Source: Micractinium sp. NFX-FRZ (lineage: Eukaryota > Chlorophyta > Trebouxiophyceae > Chlorellales > Chlorellaceae). Taken from it: a DNA stretch of 26,978 nt. The DNA is taken from NCBI GenBank assembly GCA_029339195.1, contig JAPTJF010000628.1, positions 1-26,978 on the forward strand, read 5' to 3'. Under the pieces are notes generated by a model. That model did no database searches. It had not been told where the DNA came from and saw only the letters and a program-made list of their open reading frames with translations. The position numbers were made by a program, and so were the translations under genes. This document shows, in pieces, positions 1 to 9,500 of this stretch. How positions within the stretch are numbered: position 1 is the stretch's first letter; every line of letters begins with the position of its first letter.

Positions 1-544
1 TCCCTATGCGGATCGCCGGGAGGTGGGACGCATGCATTGGGTGGGAGGGCCTGGCGGCACGGGCAGCGGGGCAGGGGGCAGCGGCAGCATGGCGCGGCAC
101 AGCCCCACTGCCTCGCCGGACCGCAAGCGCGCCAAGCACAGCGGGAAGGGGTGAGCAGTCCGATGCTCCCTGGCCGGCCCGCCATGCCATTGCGTTGCCT
201 TGAAACGTTGGAAATTCACCTGCAATGCTAACATGCTTAATTGCCACCTGGTGCTGTGATTGCTGAGGATGGAGTCAAGGGAGAGGTGGGGCCGACGAAA
301 AGGAGGGATTCAGACCAGGCGGCCTCACCAGGGGGGCGGCCGCCGGCGTGAGCGCTGACTCAACTCTCAGAGATGGCGGGGAGGTGGAGTCCAGCATGTC
401 GGAAGCCCTTTGGACTGACCCCCTGATTGTTCGGAGCGCCTGATCAATCGATTAAATTAAAATCAAGGGACAGCCGCAACTTGCACTCCGCCTCTTCTTG
501 GACGCACCGGCACGGTTCTTCAGCCAGCGCCTGTGCAGTGCGAG
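1..544. other. Upstream intergenic region of the F-box gene
   Basis: No coding region is supportable here; open frames are short and show no recognisable domain. It presumably holds the 5' UTR and promoter of the F-box gene. The only compositional landmark is an AT-rich stretch at about 451-463 (attaaattaaaat) some 85 bp before the ATG, which stands out in this GC-rich sequence and could be a core-promoter element. That assignment is inference. The left part (1-300) could also be UTR of a gene outside the window, but no TGTAA was seen on either strand. Confidence 0.4.
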
Positions 545-2909
545 ATGGACGCTTGGGTGCCGCAGGATGAGGCGCCGACCATCGACAGCCTGCCGGACCA
601 GCTGCTGGGGCGCTGCCTCTCGCTGGTGAACTGCCGCCACGGGTAAGCCGCCAGCGCCCAGCCGGTGCCCGCCGCTGCGCTGCTTGCTTCTGCAGCTGGG
701 CGGCCGTTTATTGCAGTTGCCCCTCGCTTAGCTGTCTACGGTGGTCCATCTGCATATCCAGCGCCTCGCCACCTTGTCGGCACCTCGATGCGCGCACCCG
801 CCCCGCCGCCGCCGCGCAGGGGCCCCGCCATCACTCTGGTGTGCCGCCGCTGGCGGTGCGTGTATTTCTTTGAGCCTTCTGTGTGGGGCACCGTCCGCCT
901 GGAGACCACCGCCCTCGACATGCTCACCCGCCGCCAGCAGGCAGCCTGGGTGCAGGGCAAGCGCGCCCTGCTGCAGCGTGTGGGGCCGCTGGTGTCTGCC
1001 TTGGCTGTGCACGACCGAACCAACGCACTGGCAGTAGTGGCGGCGGCATCAGCAGCTAGCACAGGTGCAGCAGGTGCAGCAGGGGCCGGCGCTCCTGGGT
1101 CAGCCAGCGTGGGCTCAGCGTGGAGCGCCAGCCTGGCGGGCCTGCTGTGCCTGCTGAGCCCTGGCATGCTGCGGGATCTGGAGCTCGAGTGCCACCCCTC
1201 CCTGCCGGCAGATGCCCTGGAGGTGCTGCCCCGCTTTGCCTCCCACCTCACGGCACTCAACCTAGACACCCGCCAGCTGCCGGCGGCTGCCGCCCGCGTG
1301 CTGCCGCAGCTGAGCGCCCTGCGCAGCCTGCGCCTGGGTGCAGACAGCATCAGCTGCATAGACGCCTGCGCCCAGCTGGCGCTCCTGACACGGCTGGAGC
1401 TGGAGGCCAGCTTCTTCCCGCTGCCGCACCTGACCATGCTGAGCGCGCTGCGCCAGCTGGCAGCGCTGCGCCTCGCCGACGACAGCAGCAGCAGCGAGCC
1501 GCTGCTCATGCCACTGCCGGCGCTGTTCCGGGGGGGCAGGGGGCTGGCGGTGTGCACCGTCTTCATGCGGCGCAGGTGCCAGGTGGGTGGCCTGGCATGC
1601 ATGCATGACAGCTGATTTGACATGCATGCTAGTGAGGCGTGCATGGTTGGCAGCCGGCGGTGCCCATGTGGTTGATGGTCGCCTGCATTTCGCCACACTA
1701 CAGCTGTTCGGGTGCTCCCATTCGCATCATGAATGGTTGCGCTGTGTGTTGGTACGGGCTGTCGGGGTGGGGCCCACACTGAGCCACCTGGCCACTGCCT
1801 GGCTTGTTCTCTCAACTGACTTGCCCCACAGTCAAGGCGCCTGCCTCTTGATCAGTGCATTCACGCAACGCTGTGCTCACGACCGCCACCCTGCCCTCCC
1901 CCCTGCTCCCGTGCCTCCGTAAGCGCAGGTGGCCGGCTCCCAGCTGCGATACCTGCATGTCAGTTGCACCCAGCAGGAGCCTGAAGGAGCGCCCGCCTGG
2001 GCATCCGTCTCCCTGCTAGGTGCCAGGGAGGCAGCGGGGCACCCTGCTGAGCCTGCTGCGCTCCCCTCAGCCCCCCTCTGCTCCCTGCCAGCCCTGCTGG
2101 CTGCGCTGGTGCCAGCTGGCGCCCAGCTGCGCCACCTGTCCCTGCACAGCTGCCAGCTGGATGCCGCTGACGTGGCAGGCTGCGCCCAGCTGGCAGGGCT
2201 GGCCGAGCTGGGCCTGCAGGCCGCCGCCGGCGGCAGCCGGCGCAGCGGTTTTGTGGCGGCGCTGGAAGCTCTGCTGGCGGCTGCGCCCAACCTATCAGAG
2301 CTGGAAATCGAAAGCTGCCTGGGGCCAGAGGGCTCCGTGCCAGCTTGCCTGGCGGCCAGGCAAGGGCTCACCAACCTATCCCTGTTCCACAACAGCCTGT
2401 CTGAGCTCCCTTGGGGGCCCTACCTGGCAGGTCGGTGTCATGCCGGCCCCTCCTTGCCCATACCCGCCTCGGCATGTTGTTGCTTGCGCCCCTGCAGGTG
2501 CCACATGTGTTGTGAAGTTGTGCACTGCCTGCCTACTGTTGTGCCCCCACAGTATTCGCTGTGTCAGACCCGGATGAAGCCATTGCATGCTCCTTCCTGC
2601 CCCCCTGCCTCCCCACCTGCAGAGCTCACCCACTTGGACCTGTCTCAGAACAACTTCACGTGCCTCCCGCCAGCGCTGGCGTCCGCCACTGCGCTGGAAA
2701 GCTTGTCAGTGGAGAGCTGTCACCAGCTGGCAATCACCGCCGATGAGCTAGAAACACTGCTGCTGCCGCTGCCCCGCCTGTGGAACGTGGAGTGTGGTGA
2801 CACGCAGACAGATGCCGAAATGGCGGAGCGGCTGTGCCGCCTGCAGCAGCGCAAGCAGCAGCAGCAGCAGGAGGAGGAGGAGCAGCGCAAGGGCGGGCAC
2901 AGTGCTTGA
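545..2909 (+). CDS. F-box and leucine-rich-repeat protein
   Basis: Predicted substrate-recognition subunit of an SCF-type ubiquitin ligase; the target is unknown. Exons are 545-642, 820-1582, 1929-2430 and 2623-2909, giving 549 residues with all phases consistent. The start ATG at 545 opens an N-terminal F-box (about residues 13-50) split by intron 1: it has the LPDQLLGRCLSLV helix, then LVCRRWR and a distal PSVWG. Residues ~150-510 carry irregular leucine-rich repeats (for example LTALNLDTRQLP, LRSLRLGADSI, LTHLDLSQNNFTCLP). The protein ends in a Gln/Glu-rich, probably helical tail (QQQQQEEEEQRK). Introns are GT-AG. Donor GTGGGT at 1583 was preferred to GTGCCA at 1576 because only the former keeps the frame. 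F-box-LRR genes are common in plants and green algae. No signal peptide or membrane span is evident, so it is probably cytosolic or nuclear. Confidence 0.8.
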
Positions 2910-3535
2910 GCATGTGGTCACGCGGCTGACTGACTCGTATGCGCGCTTGTGCACCCCGCCTTTGAACCGCCAATGGAATCCACTCTTGTTGGTGCTTCCT
3001 CTTTGTCAGTGCTTCCATTGTCTCATGTCTGCATGCATGCTTGCTTGCAACAATATGATATCAGGCTCAACTTTTGAAGAGTTTGCACCCGCTTTGCAGC
3101 CCCCATGCAGCGGGGGACATGGCCCCGCCCTGCAGGCGCCCTGCCCCCCTCTCATCCTCTGCACCGCTTTCAAAGTGACTTGGGTGACAGGCCTTACACA
3201 CTTATTGCAGCATGCCAGGCCGAGCCTTTGTGAAACGAGTGCAGTACAGGTTGGGTCAGGAGGTCAAAGGGCAAAACACAAAAAAACGGGAGACAACGCC
3301 ACAGTTAGACTGACGCCGTCGGGATGCAAGCCGGGCGTGAGCAGAGCAGGAGAGAAACAAGCGGGGGAGCAGAGGAGAGGACAGCTAGAAGAAGAAGAGG
3401 GAGAATGAATGTCATTCAGGGTGCTGGCCGGCAGACGACGCAGGCCGTGCCTTATTACTGCGGGCGGTGACCGCGCAGTGCGAACACTACCGCGGCACAG
3501 CCACGTCAGCAGGGGCTGCCACGTCAGCGCCACCA
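2910..3535. other. Convergent 3' region between F-box gene and beta-helix gene
   Basis: This stretch lies between two converging genes and probably contains both 3' UTRs. No protein-coding gene is supported. On the minus strand a TGTAA motif (3194-3198) is a good poly(A) signal for the beta-helix gene, implying a 3' UTR of about 340 nt. I found no TGTAA downstream of the F-box gene stop before that point, so its 3' end is unresolved. Confidence 0.55.
3194..3198 (-). terminator. Candidate TGTAA poly(A) signal of the beta-helix gene
   Basis: The plus strand reads TTACA, that is TGTAA on the minus strand, 338 nt downstream of the minus-strand stop codon at 3536-3538. TGTAA is the common green-algal polyadenylation signal. 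It is the only copy noticed in this convergent interval. Its use is inferred, not shown. Confidence 0.5.
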
Positions 3536-6500
3536 TCACTCTTCCAGCTCAGCGTCCTCCTTGCGGTACCCCGTCCGCTGCAGCAGGTTGTTCTGCCCCA
3601 TGATGTGCAGCATGGTGGGCGTCTCCACCACCTCCCCTCCCTCGCGCTCCTGCGGGGAGGGGAAGACGGGAGTGGAAGGGGGATGTAGTTTTTGAAGGAA
3701 TGGGAGAGTCACTAACAGTTGTGGAGCATCTCCACCTCCCGCGCAGCCCCAAACCAGGAGGCACGCGTCCCTCCCTCACACACCCACACCCAACCGCCGC
3801 TGCCCCCACCCTCTGCCCCTCGAACAATCTCAATAGCCCTTGCTCACTCCACTCCTCTTCCCCCACACCCCCTGCCCTCCCGCCCCACCACCAGCTGCCA
3901 CTCAACCCACCTGCCGCTCCAAGTCCCCGATGGGCAACCCCGCAGCTGAGGCGTGCGCCTTTATTCCGCTCAGGCCGCCGCTCGTCCCAGCGGGCGGCTC
4001 CTCCAGCTTGATGCGCGTGTAGTCCCACTGTGGCACAACAACGGTGGGTGGAGTGGGTGGGGGGGGGCATACGGCGGTGCAGTTAGTGGGAGGCACAGCT
4101 GCACGTTCCTCCAGAGTGGAACATTTGGGTTCATCGTGGGCACGGCTGCTTTGTGCAGCGCAGTGCATGGCGGCGCACCAGGCACACCTGGGGCAGCACG
4201 CTGGCTGGCTGTGCAGGCAGTGCAGCCAGCAACGGCACGCAAACACGCACTTGAAGACGCACGTAGTGCGACACAATACAACAGGGGGACAGCACACAAG
4301 GTGGGGGAGAAACTAAGAGCAGAGCATGGGCCCTGCTTGCGGAGGAAGACACACATACACATACACACCAGGATTTGCAGTGCAGAGCAGCAGGCAGGAG
4401 GCACTCACCGGGATGGGTGAGAAGATGCGTTTGTGGAAGACGACTGTGAGGATGAGGAAGGCCATGGTGAGGCAGCCCACAACAAACCAGATGATGAAGC
4501 CTGCAGCAGGTGAGGGGACGGAAAGATAGCCAGGCTCATTCCTGGCAACGTGAAGCCATGCATTCGGTTATGTAGGTGCCGCCTGGGCAGGGGGAAGGAG
4601 ACTGATGGGGCGGCCCACAGTGAGCCAGAGGTCGAAGCTTGCGGCAGCGGATCAGGGCGGGCTCATTGGAGTGCAGCATGCACGGGGTGGTGTGTGTGCC
4701 AGGTGAACGGGAGAGCAAGCCCCACGCACCAGTCACTAGTGCCACCCACCAGGGCTGCCACTAATGCTGCCACTAGTGGTGATGCAAACCACTGCTTGCA
4801 ACCATGGGAACACGAGTGCTCACCCACGCTGGTGCTCCAGCTCCACTCCTTGCCAAAGGGGAAGGGGCGGCCAGAGGTGATGATGGGGGGAGGCGGCTTG
4901 TTCCTGCAGAGAGGGCAGGGGGCGGGGGGGCAGCAGGGCAGCAGGGGGCAGGGAGATGAGCAGGCATGCGTGAGTGCGGGGCGGCAACAGGTGTGGTGGG
5001 CCTGCGGCAGCATGCGAGGCGCACATCTGTCAGAGACACGGGGGAAGGGTGAGGCGCTGGCGCTACACGGTGACACAAACACTGTGGCGGCAGGCTCCTC
5101 AGTGAAAGAGCCAACAAAACACTCAGGATGAACCGGACACTGAACCAAACACTCAGTCGGTCAGCCAGCACTCACGCTGGCGGGCGTGGCGGGGCAGGCG
5201 GCGGCGAGGGGCTGGGTGGCGGGCTGGGCGGCGGCGAGGGCTTGGGCGGGCGCGGCGGGCTGGGCGGCGGCATGGGCGGGTGCGGCGGGCGGGGCGCCTT
5301 TGGCTCCTCTGGTTCGGCTGGCGGCGGCAGCACCCATCTGCGGGCAGACAGGCAGGCAGGGGGACGAAGAGAAACACAGCAGATAAGCGAGGTTTGGAGA
5401 AGGGGGGCGAGGGGCCGGCACAGTGGCCTCCAGACCTACAGCCAATGCAGGCGGCGCCCTGGTACAGCAGGCCGGCATGCGTGGGGCAGCAAGCTCAAAC
5501 TCACTTCTTGCCGACTTTGGAGGGGTAGACGGTGGCCATGGTGGGGTAGGGGTCGAAGTACACCCGGGAGGAGCCTGCAGGGGGCGGGTGGGTGGGCAGG
5601 CGGGTGGGCAGGGGGTGTGACCAGGTGCATACCAGCTGCAGTGCTCAGCATGATGAATCACACAAAAGTTGCTGCAGCCAGACCAGCTGCTGAAGTTGTG
5701 CTGCACGTTGCACTCACTTGGGTCGTCCACGTACAGGTCGTCGCCAAACACGAAGGCGTTGTTGTTCACAAAGCTGTTGTTCACTGCGGGGGGCAGGGAG
5801 AGTGGGGCGGGGGGGAGAGGGCCGGCGAGGGACGGGGGGTGGGGGGCTTGGCAGGTCTGGAGGCGGGTCGATAGTGCCTCAAACATGCATGTAGACCGCC
5901 CCCCTTGGTCATACTGCCTCACTCACTGGGCAGGCAGGGCAAGCCCCTGCCCCGTTTGCCAACCCCGGGGCAGCTTCTGTGCATGCCGGTGGGTAGTGTA
6001 TGCAGGAAGGAGGCGTGGCGGAGGTCCGAAGCGGCAGCAGCCACCCACCAAGGTCCACTGAGAGTGCTGCCGGGCTGTGCACTGCACTGCCTCGACCATG
6101 CCCTACCCCGTCTTGCGCACCGCCAACCCGCCCACGTACCCATGTACAGAGCTGCCGAGCTGTCCACTGCAATGCCTCCGCCATACATGGCATCGTTTTT
6201 GGTGAAGGTGCAGTTCTCCAGGGAGAGGGAGCCAGAGGAGAGGGAGATGGCGCCGCCGTTGCCTGCGGCCAGCAGAGGAAGGCAAGGAGCGAGGACGGGG
6301 GAGCAAGCGGCAGGCGGTCATGTGACGGGCAGACGAGGTGGGATGGTGGATGGGGGCAGTGATGCAGCTCTGCCGCGGCTCATCCCCCTTCCTTTCCCTT
6401 GTTCCTGCCCCTCAACATCCCATGTGACTGGCCCCACACCTTTTCCCACATCCCACTTGCCCCATGAACCGCCCTGAATGGTTCTAAACACCTCCCCCCT

Positions 6501-9500
6501 AGCAACCCGCCTCACCGTCTGCGCTGTTCTCCCACAGCGTGGCAAAGTGCAGGTCAGCGGAGGTGTCGGGGTCGCGGATGGTGAGGCCTGCACCCATGGC
6601 CGCCTTGTTGCGGGAGAAGTCGCAGTACCAGACGGTCACCTTGGCGCCCTGCAGCAGTACCAGGCAGTACCAGAGGGTTGATTGGTTGGTTGGTTGGTCG
6701 GTTCCGAGGTTTGGACAGGCGGGGCAGGCAGGCAGGGGGCGGCCCGGGCACATGAGAGCATTTCTGCATGCTGGCCGCGCAGGCTGCCAGCATGCTAGCC
6801 CTACCCCACCACGGCACAGCCGGCACCCATCAGTGAACTTCAGCGCCCCGGCACCGCTCCACTCCGTTTAGCTAGCACCCCAGCCCCTCCTGCCAGCCTT
6901 GCAGCCAACCACACCCCAGCCCAATTCCTTGCGCAACACCCTGCCCACCATGTCAATTGACAGGTCCCCAGCGCCGCTCCACCCCATTTTGCCAGCACCC
7001 CCCAAGCCATCACTGCACCCAATGACACCCCAGCTGTCCCCTGCACCAAACACCCAGCCCACGGCACCCCATGTCCCATCATGTCGATCATCACCATCCC
7101 GGCATCAGAATTCCACCCCATTTTGCCATCACTGCAGCCAACCACACCCCAGCCCAATTCCTGGCACGGCACCCCATGTCCCACCATGTCGATCATCAGC
7201 GCCCCGGCATCCGCAGACTCCACCCCAGTGAAGCGCAGGTTGCGGAAGGTGACCTTGGCTGCAGGGTGGGGTGGGGTGGGGTGCAGAGGGAAGGGGGGAA
7301 GAGTAAGGCAAGAGGAGCGGGCGGGGGATCGCTGAATGGCGTGCGTGGGAGGAGCAAGGGCTTGGGCGCAGCCCGCAAGGGGTGGCACGTCACCCTCCCG
7401 TGCCACCCCATTCCCCTGCAACCCCAGCTGAACTGTGGCCCCCTTCATGGCTCCCGCCCAATCACCGTTGCCCAAACAAGCAAGCCAGCAAGCAATCAGC
7501 ACGCCGACCCCGCCCTCACTCACTCTCGGTGCCAGATATCCTGAAGATGTTCTCCACCCACCCCTCAGCATCAATGTAGCAGCCGCCTGCAGGGGCAGGC
7601 AGCAGAGTTCGCGTGGTCGGCGGGCAGGCAGGTCAACACAGCGGCAGGCAGACAGTGGAAGACAGACACCAATGTGGCAGACGCCACCGCAAGCACGGGT
7701 AAGTGCTGGCAGGGGTGGGCGGGCATTGCATTAAGGGCATTGGGGGAGGAGGGTGTGGGGAGACGGATGGACGGCGCTCGCCTCCCACCTACGCGCCTCC
7801 CTCCCTCCCGCCCTGCCTACCACCCACCCCTGCGTACCCATGCCCAGCGCATCCCCAGCACCCTCTGCTTTTGTGTTTGCGCCACATCCCCGCACTGTCT
7901 GTGCTTCTAACCAAAGTTTGCGCCACATTCCCTCACTGCCTGTTACTGTCAAGAGGAATTGAGTACCGACAGGCGACTGTAATGTCCCACCCCACCCACC
8001 TCCTTTTGAGTTGATGGCGCCGCACTTGCCCACCAGGGAGAGGGGGCGGGTGATGGCCAGCGGGCCGTAGGTGGCCCAGGGGCCGTCCTCAGTAAACTTG
8101 ATGTGGGCACCCAGCTGCACCTCGTCGTTCCAGGGGTCCTGCAGGGTACGTAAGGAAGAGAGGGAAAGAGAGGGAGGTTAGAGTTACCCGGGAGCAGGGC
8201 AGGAGTGACAAGGCGTGACACGTCTAAGCCCAGAAAAGCAGGAGCCACCTTGATTGAATTGATTGATTGACATTGAGCATGCACACCCAAACCAGCGGGG
8301 CCCCACATCCAGCAAATGTAAGCCCCAACCAGCAGTAAGCAGCAGCCCCCACCTTGAGCATGTCGTACAGCTCCTGCTCCGAGTACGCCTTCTTGGGGGG
8401 CACCAGCGCCAGGGGGGGCGAGGGAGCGGGGGGCTTGGGCGGCGGGGCCGGCGAGGGCGGGTCGATCCGGGGCGGGCGCGGCGGCTTGGGGGGCGGCGGG
8501 GAGGGCGGCGGTGGCGGAGACGGCGGGGAGGGCGGGGCGGGGGGCGGGGCGGTGTACTCGAACACGGAGGCCTCGTGGAAGACGTCGGGCACGCCGTCGA
8601 CTGCAGGGCAGGGGCATGACAGGTGGCGACAGGTGGACGGCAGGTGGACGCCAGATGGGCCGCAGGCAGGAGGGCGACCGGCAGGCATGCGAGGGCGGCA
8701 TGTGCTATGAGCAAGCTGGGAGGCGACCAGCAGGCATGCGCGGGGGTTGCAACCTCGTGCGCCAACAGCCAAACCATGCGTGTGCAAGGCGCCAGCTCAG
8801 CGCCCGCCCACCTGGCATGACGTCAAAGTAGGCCTTTGTCGAGTAGTAGTTGCGCACGTACACGTCCTTGCCCTGAGAGTCCGCCCAGTTGTCCTGCAGG
8901 ATGGGGGAGGGTGTAAGGAGCATGGGCAGAGCGTTGAGCGGGTACAGGAGGGGAGCGGGCAGGCAGGCGGCAGCAAGGGAGGGGGTGGCAGGCAGTGCGT
9001 TTGGTGGGGCATTGACAGTAAGGTCGGTAAGGGAGGTGTGCCATTGCTTACCCACCTTGAACAACCACGCGTTTAGGCAGAAGGCCACGAGGCAGCCACC
9101 CCCTCCCTTGCATGCCCATCCTCTGTCCCCTACTACAACCCACTCGCAACCAAGAGTGCAAACCCACCTTGAACCAGGTGTTGAGGAAGTAGGCCGCTGG
9201 GCAGCCCCCCTCCAGCAGGATGGCCCCCCCGTTGTTGCCCACAACGTTCCGCTCAAACTTGCAGTTGCTGAACCAGGTCTCGGCAGAGGTGGAGACTGCG
9301 GGGCACGGAGTGAAGGAGAGGAGGAAGGGGGAGGATGCGCCTTTGGGCGTGGGGTGAGGAAAGCAGCAGGGGCGTGGGCCCCCATGGCGGGGTCGCCCTC
9401 CGCTGGCTGCCGCGCAGACGCGGAAGGCAGACATGGACGATGGGATGGGTTGAGGCACATGAAAAGGGGTGCACAGTGCAGCGGCAGGGTGGGTGCAGAG

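Noticed and set aside
736..1815. 359-residue minus-strand open frame
   Set aside because: It is the antisense shadow of F-box exon 2 and adjoining introns, Ser/Arg/Ala-rich with no recognisable motif, while the plus strand carries the F-box and LRR.
5128..5874. Glycine-rich plus-strand frame (GGRGG-type repeats)
   Set aside because: It is the complement of the proline-rich stalk: CCN codons read as GGN on the other strand. The same applies to the Gly-rich frame at 8354-8710.
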